Assembly (NCBI GenBank): GCA_034716535.1
Contig: JAYEJW010000115.1
Span: 1 to 41,014 of the forward strand
DNA length: 41,014 nucleotides
Direction of reading: 5' to 3'
DNA from: JAYEJW01 sp034716535
GTDB taxonomy: Bacteria > Pseudomonadota > Gammaproteobacteria > Chromatiales > Chromatiaceae
The first letter of the stretch is position 1. Each line of letters starts with the position of its first letter. The notes under the pieces are model-generated. The model ran no database searches. It was not told where the DNA came from and saw only the letters and a program-made list of their open reading frames with translations. Shown here piece after piece: positions 8,605-17,335 of this stretch. The position numbers were made by a program, and so were the translations under genes.

Positions 8605-9081
8605 TCAGTGGATCAGGGCGGGCTCGTCTTCGTAGACGAGATCTTCCATCTGGGTGAACGCCGCCTCCTGTCCCGGGCGGTTCATCAGGACGAGGAGCAC
8701 CACCCACTTGAGCTCATCAACCGAGACTGAGGGATGGTCGATGGCGAGCGCGCGGTCGATCACCAGCTCGCGGCTGACCGAATCCAGGATTCCATTTTGC
8801 TCCAGGAACGAGAGCAGGCCACGGGCGTCGATGTCCAGCTTGGCGCACTCGGCGTCGTTGTAAATGCGCACGGAGCGGCCGGTACCCGGATGCTGCTGGG
8901 GGGTACCCACGTCTGCCGCGAGCTCGTCGAGCCAACGCAGGGCCTTCTCGATCTCGCCGTTGCTGAAGCCCGCCTGGGAGAGCTCGTCCTCCAGCTCCCC
9001 CTGATCGGTGGGTGGTTGGCTCTCGCCATCCATGTAATTCTCGTAGAGATAGATGAGTACGTCGACCATGTTTTCGTACAT
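8605..9081 (-). CDS. smg: Smg/DUF494 family protein
   Basis: This 158-aa protein matches Smg: it begins MYENMVDVLIYLYENYMDG, has the middle segment GFSNGEIEKALRWLDEL, and ends VLMNRPGQEAAFTQMEDLVYED. Smg is conserved next to dprA and topA in many Gammaproteobacteria, as here. Its biochemical role is not established. Residue composition is acidic and helical, with no membrane segment. Confidence 0.93.
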   Translation of the reverse strand: MYENMVDVLIYLYENYMDGESQPPTDQGELEDELSQAGFSNGEIEKALRWLDELAADVGTPQQHPGTGRSVRIYNDAECAKLDIDARGLLSFLEQNGILDSVSRELVIDRALAIDHPSVSVDELKWVVLLVLMNRPGQEAAFTQMEDLVYEDEPALIH

Positions 9082-9135
9082 CTGCCAACCTCAAGGGCGG
9101 TAAAACGATCGCCGGCTCCCCGGACGATCTTGGGA

Positions 9136-9159
9136 GGCGGCCCCTATTTCGGGACCGCC
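9136..9159. terminator. hairpin between dprA and smg
   Basis: GGCGGCCCC pairs with GGGACCGCC (one G-T pair) around a short loop in the dprA-smg gap. No T-run follows on either strand, so it may be an attenuator or processing site rather than a full terminator. A GACAGCTATCAG sequence at 9217-9228, like the ends of the element at 18700, overlaps the dprA stop. Confidence 0.35.
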
Positions 9160-9225
9160 CGCAACCTCGCGGTCGCCGTCAGCCGACAGGCCGGACAATC
9201 CGTTCAGCCGGTGAGATGACAGCTA

Positions 9226-10344
9226 TCAGCCGCCGCTCCGGCAATATCGGCCTCCAGGATACGATGATACATATCCTTCCAGCTCCAGCAACAATAGCAT
9301 GGATGCGATGCTCTCCGCCGCCAGGGAGGTGCGCCGGATCAACTCGTCCGCAGACACGGGATCGTAGCCCATGGCGTCGAGCAGCAGCAGATATTCGGCA
9401 TCCAGCCCTTGCGCACCAGCGCTTTGGGCATCGGCTCCGGCCAGTTCCGCGGCTTCGGCGATGAAAGAGCCCAACAGCGGCGCCAGCTCTTCGAGAATGT
9501 CCTGCGCCGTCTCCACAAGCTTGGCCCCATCCTTGATCAGGGCATGGCAGCCGCGCGCCAAGGGGTTGTGGATGGAGCCCGGGATGGCGAACACCTCCCG
9601 GCCCTGCTCGCCGGCATAGCGCGCGGTGATGAGAGAGCCGCTCTTTAGCGCCGCCTCGGTGACCAGGGTGCCCAAGCTCAGACCGCTAATGATGCGGTTT
9701 CGGCGGGGAAAATTGCGCCCGACGGCCGCGCTTTCCGGCGGAAACTCGGTCACGAGCGCCCCCTGCCCGGCAATGCGTCGGGCCAGATCTCTGTGTGCGG
9801 CCGGATACACGCGGTCCGGCCCTGTCCCCAGCACCGCAACGGTGCGCCCTTCTTCCAAAGCCCCTTCATGGGCAGCACCATCGATACCGACCGCAAGCCC
9901 GCTCGTAATGGTCATGCCGCAGGCGGCTAGATGGCGGGCGAGGTCGCGAGTCGTCTCCCGCCCCGCGGGCGTGGGGTTGCGGCTCCCCACCACCGCAAGC
10001 TGTGGATCCGCCAGCGTCGCGGGATCTCCGCGCACATAGAGCACGCCCGGCGCATCGGCGAGCTCCGCCAGCCGAGACGGATAGCTCGAATCCTCTCTGG
10101 TCAGGATGTGCGCACCGTCCTGCTCGGCCCACGCAAAGGCGGTGTCCAGGGCAGCCTCGTCCGGGGCTTTGATGGCCTCGACGGCCGCCGGGCGCAGTCC
10201 CGCCTCCCGGAGCGCGTCCCTATCGGCACCCAGAATCCGAAGGGGATCGCCGAAGCGCTCGATAAGGCGGCTCATGGTACGCGGACCCACGCCGGGGGCG
10301 CGGGCGAGGATCAACCATGCGCGAAGGCGGTCGGCCTCGAACAA
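9226..10344 (-). CDS. dprA: DNA processing protein DprA/Smf
   Basis: This 372-aa protein loads RecA onto incoming single-stranded DNA during transformation. It has an N-terminal helix-hairpin-helix-like region (APGVGPRTMSRLIERFG), the Rossmann core (AVVGSRNPTPAGRE, SGLAVGIDGAAHEGAL, AVLGTGPDRVYP, FPRRNRIISGLS, FAIPGSIHNPLARGCHALIKDGA), and a C-terminal winged-helix (DMT/Z-DNA-like) domain ending YCRSGG. All family motifs are intact. The stop lies inside a CAGCTATCAG-type sequence. It is 16 bases downstream of the LysM gene on the same strand, so probably co-transcribed. Confidence 0.96.
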   Translation of the reverse strand: MFEADRLRAWLILARAPGVGPRTMSRLIERFGDPLRILGADRDALREAGLRPAAVEAIKAPDEAALDTAFAWAEQDGAHILTREDSSYPSRLAELADAPGVLYVRGDPATLADPQLAVVGSRNPTPAGRETTRDLARHLAACGMTITSGLAVGIDGAAHEGALEEGRTVAVLGTGPDRVYPAAHRDLARRIAGQGALVTEFPPESAAVGRNFPRRNRIISGLSLGTLVTEAALKSGSLITARYAGEQGREVFAIPGSIHNPLARGCHALIKDGAKLVETAQDILEELAPLLGSFIAEAAELAGADAQSAGAQGLDAEYLLLLDAMGYDPVSADELIRRTSLAAESIASMLLLLELEGYVSSYPGGRYCRSGG

Positions 10345-10360
10345 GCGCGGAGGTCTTGGC

Positions 10361-11539
10361 TCAAGCCTTGGGCGGACGCACCGCGTCCAGCACGTGAATG
10401 GGGCGCTCGGCGCGCATGACCAAGGCGAAGCTCACGCGGTCGAAGGCGCGGAACACCATCAGGGCGCCCGCCCGCTCGTAGGGCAGGACGAAATCACTGG
10501 ACTGCTTGCGCACCTCCACGTGGGGCGGAAATGGGGTGTTGGGGTCGGGCTCGTCGACCAGCCATCCCTGGACCCGATAGTCCCCATACCAAGTCTCTTG
10601 CGACCAGAACTTCTGGTTCTTCCAATTCCAGTCCGCAGACGCCGATTTGACCGTGTCCCGAACTCTCTCCCCCCCGTTGTAGACCTCGAAGACATGTCCC
10701 GGCTTCAGGCCTGCCCCGCTGCCCACGTTGAGCACGACCACGTTGAACTGCCCGATCTGGGAGACACCGTTGAGCACAGAGATGATGCGCCCCTGCAAGC
10801 CACGCGGCGCCGGACGCGGAAAGAAGTTCTCCAAGGGTTCGTCTTCCGCCGCGGAGATCACCCGATCGCCGATACCGGTCTCCAGCGCCATATTGGTGAT
10901 CGCGACCTTGGCGGGATCCCCGGAACGCTCCAGCACGGCATCGGCCACGAACAGGGCCTTGTAGCCGAGGATGTCCCCGGTGTCCGGATCCCGGTACGGG
11001 TCCCCTGGACGGACGATGTCGAAGCGCTCACCTGCGCTGCCATCGATGCTGCGCACATACGCGGCATCACTCATGCCGGCCACGATGTGTTCGTCGGGAA
11101 AGGCCGCGACGTAGGGGGCCTTTTCGATCTGGGCCTTGTTCAGCACATAAGAGCGGGAAAGAAAGGGCCGAATGGCGCCGATGGGAATGGTGGGAATGGG
11201 CTCGACCAAAGGTGTCACGCGCACCCGTGGCGAGAGCCTGACTGTGCGCATACCCCGCCGGACCCCCACGCGCGGCCGCCCGTCTCGATAGGTCACATGC
11301 AGTACATCACCGGGATAGATGAGATCGGGATTTGCGATCTCCCGGTTCGATTCCCAGATCTCCGGCCAACGCCAAGGCTCACGCAGGAAACGTCCGGCGA
11401 TATCCCACAGCGTATCGCCTCTTCGCACTGTGTACGTCTCGGGGTGGGACGGTTTCAATTCGACCTGCGCAACGGCGCCAGATGCGAACAGGACAACGGT
11501 GATCAGCGCGATGAGGGCGGCAGGAACAATGGGACGCAT
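10361..11539 (-). CDS. LysM-domain exported peptidoglycan-binding protein
   Basis: This 392-aa protein starts at the ATG at 11539, with the signal peptide MRPIVPAALIALITVVLFASGAVAQ split at AVAQ. A single LysM domain follows at about 36-83 (YTVRRGDTLWDIAGRFL ... YPGDVLHV). The remaining 300 residues are a conserved region of this dprA-linked family, corresponding to the Pseudomonas gene beside dprA (PA0020). It probably binds peptidoglycan in the periplasm. It is divergent from def; the shared 116-bp gap holds both promoters. Confidence 0.9.
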   Translation of the reverse strand: MRPIVPAALIALITVVLFASGAVAQVELKPSHPETYTVRRGDTLWDIAGRFLREPWRWPEIWESNREIANPDLIYPGDVLHVTYRDGRPRVGVRRGMRTVRLSPRVRVTPLVEPIPTIPIGAIRPFLSRSYVLNKAQIEKAPYVAAFPDEHIVAGMSDAAYVRSIDGSAGERFDIVRPGDPYRDPDTGDILGYKALFVADAVLERSGDPAKVAITNMALETGIGDRVISAAEDEPLENFFPRPAPRGLQGRIISVLNGVSQIGQFNVVVLNVGSGAGLKPGHVFEVYNGGERVRDTVKSASADWNWKNQKFWSQETWYGDYRVQGWLVDEPDPNTPFPPHVEVRKQSSDFVLPYERAGALMVFRAFDRVSFALVMRAERPIHVLDAVRPPKA

Positions 11540-11655
11540 GGACGCTCCGGCACAGTGGAGACGGGATTCACCTGCCCCCATTTGGGGGTATAGTATGTTG
11601 CAGATAGTAGCGTACCGATCATCTGAATTTCTAGAGACCGTTACCAAAACGCCAA

Positions 11656-12198
11656 ATGAGCTTGCTTGACATTCTGACCTTTCCGGATCCGCGTCTCCGC
11701 AGCAAAGCGGCACCGGTGCCGGTGCCGGAGGTGAACGAAGACACCCGCCGCATCGTGGATGACATGTTCGAGACCATGTACGCAGCGCCGGGTATCGGCC
11801 TCGCCGCCATTCAGGTCAAGATCCCACAACGGATCATCGTAATCGATCTCTCAGATCAGCAGGACGCACCCCTGTGCCTGATCAATCCAGAAATCCTGGA
11901 ACGCCGGGGTGAAGAACAGACGGACGAGGGCTGCCTCTCGGTTCCCGGTTTCTTCGAGCCTGTCACCCGCGCCGAGCAGATCCGGGTGCGCGCCCTGAAC
12001 CGCGAGGGCGACCTTTTCGAACTGGACGCCGACGGCCTGCTTGCGGTCTGTATCCAACACGAGATCGACCATCTCGACGGGAAGCTCTTCGTGGACTACC
12101 TATCGTCTTTGAAGCGCCAGCGGATCCGCAAGAAGCTGGAGAAGGACCAACGCCAGCACCGCCCGCCCCCGGCCGAGACGCGGCGCCGCGCCATCTGA
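11656..12198 (+). CDS. def: peptide deformylase
   Basis: This 180-aa metalloenzyme removes the formyl group from the N-terminal methionine of new proteins. All three family motifs are present: GIGLAAIQV (about 45-53), EGCLSVP (about 95-101) with the metal-ligand Cys, and HEIDHLDG (about 136-143) with the two metal-ligand His and catalytic Glu. A basic C-terminal tail is typical of gammaproteobacterial forms. It heads the def-fmt-rsmB-DUF4390-ntrYX run. Confidence 0.97.
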   Translation: MSLLDILTFPDPRLRSKAAPVPVPEVNEDTRRIVDDMFETMYAAPGIGLAAIQVKIPQRIIVIDLSDQQDAPLCLINPEILERRGEEQTDEGCLSVPGFFEPVTRAEQIRVRALNREGDLFELDADGLLAVCIQHEIDHLDGKLFVDYLSSLKRQRIRKKLEKDQRQHRPPPAETRRRAI

Positions 12199-12299
12199 TG
12201 GGTAACGGGGTTAAGGGCGCCGATCAGTCGTATCGATCCCGGAACCCCGCCGAAGACCCAACCGCACCGATGCCGCGAACCTGATCCGAGCACCTTCCC

Positions 12300-13238
12300 A
12301 TGCCGCCCCTCAAGATCATCTTCGCCGGCACACCGGACTTTGCGGTATCCGCCCTGGAGGCACTGATCGAGGGCGGCCTGGACGTGACAGCCGTCTATAC
12401 GCAGCCGGACCGTCCCGCGGGGCGGGGCCGCAAGCTCACCGCAAGCCCGGTGAAGACGGCCGCTTTGGCGCACGGGCTGGCGGTCCATCAGCCCCGGTCC
12501 CTGCGCGACCCGCAGGCCGTGGCGGCCCTGCGCGGGCATAAGGCCGACCTGATGGTGGTCGTCGCCTACGGTCTGCTGCTGCCCCAAGCCGTCCTGGACG
12601 CGCCGCGCCTGGGCTGTGTTAACGTACATGCCTCCCTGCTCCCGCGATGGCGGGGGGCGGCACCGATCCAGCGCGCGATCCTCGCCGGCGACCGCGAGAG
12701 CGGCGTGACCATTATGCGCATGGAGGCGGGCCTGGACACGGGCCCGATGTACCTGATCAGCCGCACCCCCATCGCCCCCGGCGAGACCGGTGGCAGCCTG
12801 CACGACAAGCTCGCACAGCTGGGCGCATCGGCACTGCTGGAGGCCCTGCCGGGCATCGCCGACGGCACCCTGATCCCCGAGCCCCAGGACGACGCCCTGG
12901 CGACCTACGCCAAGAAGCTGCAAAAGGAGGAGGCGGGGGTGGACTGGCACCGACCAGCGGTCGAGCTGGACCGCATGATCCGCGCCTTCGACCCGTGGCC
13001 GGTGGCCCAGACAAGGCTCGGCGACTCGACGCTGCGTCTTTGGGGCAGCGAGCCGCTTGCCGGGGATGCGGCCGGGGCACCGCCCGGCAGCGTGATTGCC
13101 GCTCACAAGGGCGGCATCGACGTGGCCACCGGCGACGGCATCCTGCGTATCACGCACCTGCAGCCGACGGGAAAACGCCCCATGACGGCAGCCGAGTTTC
13201 TCAATGCACGCAAGCTGGACGGAGAAGTGTTTGGCTGA
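12300..13238 (+). CDS. fmt: methionyl-tRNA formyltransferase
   Basis: This 312-aa enzyme formylates initiator Met-tRNA using 10-formyl-THF. The N-terminal Rossmann domain opens KIIFAGTPDFAVSALEAL and contains the catalytic signature VNVHASLLPRWRGAAPIQRA with Asn, His and later Asp (MRMEAGLDTGPM). The C-terminal OB-fold domain, from about 205, binds tRNA. Length is normal. It is functionally paired with def just upstream, and its stop overlaps the rsmB start. Confidence 0.97.
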   Translation: MPPLKIIFAGTPDFAVSALEALIEGGLDVTAVYTQPDRPAGRGRKLTASPVKTAALAHGLAVHQPRSLRDPQAVAALRGHKADLMVVVAYGLLLPQAVLDAPRLGCVNVHASLLPRWRGAAPIQRAILAGDRESGVTIMRMEAGLDTGPMYLISRTPIAPGETGGSLHDKLAQLGASALLEALPGIADGTLIPEPQDDALATYAKKLQKEEAGVDWHRPAVELDRMIRAFDPWPVAQTRLGDSTLRLWGSEPLAGDAAGAPPGSVIAAHKGGIDVATGDGILRITHLQPTGKRPMTAAEFLNARKLDGEVFG

Positions 13239-14580
13239 GCCCCACCGCGACGACTCCAACCAGTCTGTTCCGGCCGGGGCTGCTGCCCGGGCGGCGGCCG
13301 CCCTTGCGCTGCATGCCGTGCGCGACCGGGGCCGATCTCTCCCCGAGGCGCTCAAAGAGCTCCCTGCCCTGAACGACGAGCGCGACAAGCCGCTGGTGCA
13401 GGAGCTTTGCTACGGCGCCCTGCGCGCGCTCCCACGCCTGGAGGCCCTCGCCGGGCTGTTGCTGCACAAGCCCCTCAAACGCGACGATGGGGACCTGCTG
13501 GCGCTCCTGCTCATCGGCCTCTATCAGCTCACCGACACCCGTATCCCCGACCACGCCGCAGTAGCCGCTACTGTGGAAGCCGCCCGGACCCTCGGCAAGG
13601 TCTGGGCCTCGGCCCTCGTGAACGCCCTGCTGCGGCGCTTCCTGCGCGAGCGCGAGCAGCTACTCGCCCGCGCTCAGCGCTCGCCCTCGGCCAAGTGGCT
13701 GTTTCCGGATTGGCTGCTGCGCCGATTCCAGAGCGCCTGGCCCGACGACTGGCAGACGATCGTCGCCGCCAGCAATGCCCGGCCGCCCATGACCCTGCGG
13801 GTCAACCGGCTCAGGAGCACGCGGGCAGCCTATGCCGCCCGCCTGGCTGCCGCCGGACTGACCGCCCGCCCAACGGCCTACGCCGGATCGGGACTACGGC
13901 TCGACAGCCCGGTACCCACGGCCCATCTGCCGGGGTTTGCCGACGGCCTGGTCTCGGTCCAAGACGCGGGCGCGCAGCTCGCGGCGGACCTGCTGGACGC
14001 CGCCGCCGGCGATCGGGTCCTGGACGCCTGCGCCGCCCCCGGCGGCAAGACGGCGCACATCCTGGAGCGCGCCGGGGATCGGCTGGATCTCACCGCCCTG
14101 GACGCCGATCCGAAGCGGCTCGAGCGGGTACGCGAGAACCTGCAGCGGCTCGGCCTCTCAGCGCGGATCCAGGTCGGCGACGCCGCGGCACCGGCCGGAG
14201 AATGGGCGCAGGCGCCCTTCGACCGGATTCTGCTCGACGCCCCCTGCTCCGCGACGGGGGTCGTCCGCCGCCACCCCGACATCAAGTGGCTTCGCCGAGA
14301 GAGCGATATCGCCGCCTTGTCCGAGCTCCAGGCTCGCATGCTGGATTCTCTCTGGCACCTACTCGCCCCCGGCGGCACCCTTCTCTACGCCACCTGCTCC
14401 CTGCTCCCTGAGGAGAACGAGCGCCGGATCCAGGACTTTCTCGGCCGCCGGACCGACTCGCGAGAGATGCCGCTCGACGTTGGCTGGGGCGTGGCACGTG
14501 CGGCGGGTCGTCAAACCCTACCGCAAGAGGGTGGCATGGACGGCTTCTACTACGCGAAGCTGAAGAAGGAAGGGGCATGA
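13231..14580 (+). CDS. rsmB: 16S rRNA m5C967 methyltransferase
   Basis: The product of about 449 aa methylates C967 of 16S rRNA. It has an N-terminal NusB-like RNA-binding domain (ALALHAVRDRGRSLPEAL... ) and a C-terminal Rossmann domain with SVQDAGAQLAADLL, the SAM loop DACAAPGGKTAHIL, DAPCSATGVVRRHPDIKW and the catalytic YATCSLLPEEN. I prefer the TTG at 13231, which overlaps the fmt stop and has GGAG 7 bases upstream. An in-frame ATG at 13204 would add 9 residues. The stop overlaps the next start as ATGA. Confidence 0.95.
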   Translation: MAEPHRDDSNQSVPAGAAARAAAALALHAVRDRGRSLPEALKELPALNDERDKPLVQELCYGALRALPRLEALAGLLLHKPLKRDDGDLLALLLIGLYQLTDTRIPDHAAVAATVEAARTLGKVWASALVNALLRRFLREREQLLARAQRSPSAKWLFPDWLLRRFQSAWPDDWQTIVAASNARPPMTLRVNRLRSTRAAYAARLAAAGLTARPTAYAGSGLRLDSPVPTAHLPGFADGLVSVQDAGAQLAADLLDAAAGDRVLDACAAPGGKTAHILERAGDRLDLTALDADPKRLERVRENLQRLGLSARIQVGDAAAPAGEWAQAPFDRILLDAPCSATGVVRRHPDIKWLRRESDIAALSELQARMLDSLWHLLAPGGTLLYATCSLLPEENERRIQDFLGRRTDSREMPLDVGWGVARAAGRQTLPQEGGMDGFYYAKLKKEGA

Positions 14581-15146
14581 CCAGGGTACTCAGAATCCGG
14601 CCACTCCTCCGGCTCCTATTGATCTTGGTGCTGGCGCCCGGGGGGGCGGCAGCGGCGGACGAGTTCCGTGTCGACAAGGTGGAGACCAGGCTGGAAGGGG
14701 ACGTACTGGTCATGGATGCCCGCATCGACTACGCCTTCAGCGACGTCGCCCTGGAGGCCTTGGACAACGGCGTTCCCCTGACACTGGAGGTGCACATCCA
14801 GCTCCGGAACACGGACGCCTGGGTGTGGGAGGACAACCTGGTGGACCAGCGGCTGCGCTACGTCATACGCTACAAGCCCCTGTCCGAACGCTATCTGGTC
14901 TCCCTCCTTCCCGGAGACGGCGGCAGGAGCTACGTGACCAGGGACGCTGCCATCGGGGCGCTGGGCGAGATCGAAAATCTTCAGCTCGTTGCCAAGGACC
15001 GACTCGAAGACGGAGAGACCTACGAGATCCATCTCCTGGTGTCCCTGGACATCGAAGAGTTGCCCCTGCCGCTCAAACCCATCGCCTACCTGCGACCCTC
15101 CTGGAAGCTCTCCAGCGGCTGGACGAAATGGCCCTTAGAGCCCTGA
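14577..15146 (+). CDS. exported DUF4390 protein
   Basis: The 189-aa protein has a signal peptide (basic MTRVLRIR, hydrophobic LLRLLLILVLAPGGAAAA, cleavage near ADE). The beta-rich body includes LEVHIQLRNTDAWVWEDNLV and ends SWKLSSGWTKWPLEP, as in DUF4390 proteins. These are regularly encoded between rsmB and an NtrY-like kinase, as here, and a periplasmic role in the kinase's sensing is an inference from position only. It overlaps rsmB by 4 bases and the kinase by 19. Confidence 0.88.
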   Translation: MTRVLRIRPLLRLLLILVLAPGGAAAADEFRVDKVETRLEGDVLVMDARIDYAFSDVALEALDNGVPLTLEVHIQLRNTDAWVWEDNLVDQRLRYVIRYKPLSERYLVSLLPGDGGRSYVTRDAAIGALGEIENLQLVAKDRLEDGETYEIHLLVSLDIEELPLPLKPIAYLRPSWKLSSGWTKWPLEP

Positions 15147-17335
15147 AGCGCCTGCGCCACCCGGGGACGCTTCCGGTCGCCGGTCTGCTGATCGTGCTGT
15201 TCGTCGCTCTGGACCTGATGAGCGACGCCGTCCAGAACTCCGAGGAACTGAGTCGGGCGTTCGTCCCGCTACTCGCGCTGGTCCTGCTTGGCCTGATCGC
15301 GCTGGCGGTCATGGTTGCGGTCAACGTAACCAAGCTCGTGCGCCGCTACCGCCGTCAGGCGGCAGGCTCACGCCTGACGGGGCGCATCGTGGTCCTGTTC
15401 GCCCTGATATCGCTGTTGCCTGTCGGTGTCGTTTACTACTACTCGCTCGGTTTCCTGCTGCGCGGCATCGACAGCTGGTTCGATGTGCAGATCGACCGCG
15501 CCATGGAGGACGCACTCGCCCTCAACCAGGCCTCCCTGGACCAGAACCAGCGCGTGCTGCTCAAGTACGCCGAGCAACTGCTCGCCGGCATCGAGGACCG
15601 CTCCACCACCGCGCTGGCGCTTAGTCTCGGCGAGCTCAGGCGCCGGGCCGGAGCCCTGGAGATTTCCATCCTCGGCCCCGGCGGCCAGGTGTACGGCAAC
15701 GCGAACGAGGACCCTACCCAGCTGGTCCCGGACCATCCTGATCGGGAGATCCTGCAGCGGGTGCGCACCGGAACCAACTACGTGGGGCTCGAGACCCGGG
15801 CGGGCGGCGAGCTTGTGGTTCGGGTTCTGGTGGCGGACCCCAAGGGGCGCTCCATGCAGCTGCAGGCCATCTTTCCCACGTCCGCGCGCATCGGCGAGCT
15901 GTCCGCGCGACTCGAGGACGCCTACAATCGCTACACCGAGCTCGCCTACCTGAGGCAATCGCTAAAGCTCAGTTTTTCCATTACGCTGTCCTTGGTTCTC
16001 CTCTTCGGCCTGATGGCCGCCTTGATCGCGGCCTTCCACACAGCACGTGGGCTGGTGGCACCCGTCGCGGACATCGCCCGCGGCACCCGCGCCGTGACCG
16101 AGGGCGACTACGAGCAGCAGCTGCCGTTGCCGAGTCATGACGACGAGCTCGCCTTCCTCGTCGCATCCTTCAACGCCATGACACGCCGCATCGCCCAGGC
16201 TCGCGATGCGGCAGCCCGCAGCCAGCGGGCGGTAGAGGCCCAGCGTACCTATCTGGAGACGGTTCTGGGACGGCTATCTTCCGGGGTCATCGCCCTTGAC
16301 GCAGAGCAGCGGCTGCGGACCGCCAACCCCGCCGCACTGCACATACTGCGCTTAGAGTCCAAAGGCATCGAAGAGCAGACGCTGTCGATACTCGAGCAGA
16401 AGCACCCGCGCCTGATTCGCTGGGTGGAGAGGGTACGGGAGCACCTGGAATCGGAGGAGGAGTGGCGCGCCGAGATCACGCTTTTCACCGGCGAGGGTCG
16501 GCAGGTACTGATGTGCCGGGGCAGCCCCCTGGTCAGTCCCGGCGCCGAGGAGCGCGGACACGTCGTGGTGTTTGACGATATCACCACCCTCATCATGGCC
16601 CAACGCGACGCCGCTTGGGGCGAGGTGGCCCGGCGCCTCGCCCACGAGATCAAGAACCCGCTGACGCCTATTCAGCTTTCCGCGGAGCGGCTCCGCCACA
16701 AGCTGTTGGCCAAGCTTCCGGATCAGGATGCACGCATCGTTGACCGGGCCACCCACACCATCGTCCAGCAAGTGGAGGCCATGAAGGCGATGGTGAACGA
16801 TTTCTCCAACTACGCGCGGACCCCCAAGTTGGAGGCCGAGCCCCTGCAATTGGATGCCCTGGTGGCCGAAGTGACGGACCTCTACCGCAGTGCGGGCGGC
16901 AACGGCGGGCTGGAGGTCCGGCTGGCGGCGACCGGATTCCGTATCCTGGGCGACCCCCTGCGGCTGCGCCAGGTAATTCACAACCTGGTGAAGAACGCGC
17001 AGGAAGCACTCGAGGGCCGGCAGGATGGCCACATCCTGGTCGCAACGGCCTTGGTGGAGGACGCAGAGAACCCGCTGCTCGAGTTGCGGGTGCAAGACAA
17101 CGGCTCCGGCTTCGACGACGAGCTGCTGGGAAGGCTCTTCGAGCCCTATGTGACCACCAAGGCAAAAGGCACGGGCTTGGGACTGGCCATCGTCAAGAAG
17201 ATTATTGAGGAGCACGGCGGTATGATTTGGGCGGAGAACGCCAACGGCGGCGCCCGGGTGGTTGCGCGACTGCCGCTGTGGCAAGACGAGCCGGAAGCGG
17301 CGAACGAAGAACGATCAAGGGGCGGAACAGCATGA
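15128..17335 (+). CDS. ntrY: NtrY-like sensor histidine kinase
   Basis: This 735-aa membrane kinase has hydrophobic segments at about 15-33, 45-67 and 86-107, an extracytoplasmic region to about 280, and a fourth segment near 283-303. HAMP follows (about 305-358), then a PAS domain (about 370-485), the HisKA box with His506 in ARRLAHEIKNPLTPIQL, and an ATPase domain with NLVKNAQEAL, DNGSGFDDELLGRLF and GTGLGLAIVKK. The PAS plus HEIKNPLTPI pattern is that of NtrY. It starts 19 bases inside the DUF4390 gene and overlaps ntrX as ATGA, so the three are one unit. The signal is unknown. Confidence 0.92.
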   Translation: MALRALKRLRHPGTLPVAGLLIVLFVALDLMSDAVQNSEELSRAFVPLLALVLLGLIALAVMVAVNVTKLVRRYRRQAAGSRLTGRIVVLFALISLLPVGVVYYYSLGFLLRGIDSWFDVQIDRAMEDALALNQASLDQNQRVLLKYAEQLLAGIEDRSTTALALSLGELRRRAGALEISILGPGGQVYGNANEDPTQLVPDHPDREILQRVRTGTNYVGLETRAGGELVVRVLVADPKGRSMQLQAIFPTSARIGELSARLEDAYNRYTELAYLRQSLKLSFSITLSLVLLFGLMAALIAAFHTARGLVAPVADIARGTRAVTEGDYEQQLPLPSHDDELAFLVASFNAMTRRIAQARDAAARSQRAVEAQRTYLETVLGRLSSGVIALDAEQRLRTANPAALHILRLESKGIEEQTLSILEQKHPRLIRWVERVREHLESEEEWRAEITLFTGEGRQVLMCRGSPLVSPGAEERGHVVVFDDITTLIMAQRDAAWGEVARRLAHEIKNPLTPIQLSAERLRHKLLAKLPDQDARIVDRATHTIVQQVEAMKAMVNDFSNYARTPKLEAEPLQLDALVAEVTDLYRSAGGNGGLEVRLAATGFRILGDPLRLRQVIHNLVKNAQEALEGRQDGHILVATALVEDAENPLLELRVQDNGSGFDDELLGRLFEPYVTTKAKGTGLGLAIVKKIIEEHGGMIWAENANGGARVVARLPLWQDEPEAANEERSRGGTA

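Noticed and set aside
14825..15127. Longer N-terminus for the NtrY-like kinase
   Set aside because: The upstream open frame overlaps the DUF4390 gene and is arginine-rich without homology; the ATG at 15128 starts before the first membrane helix.
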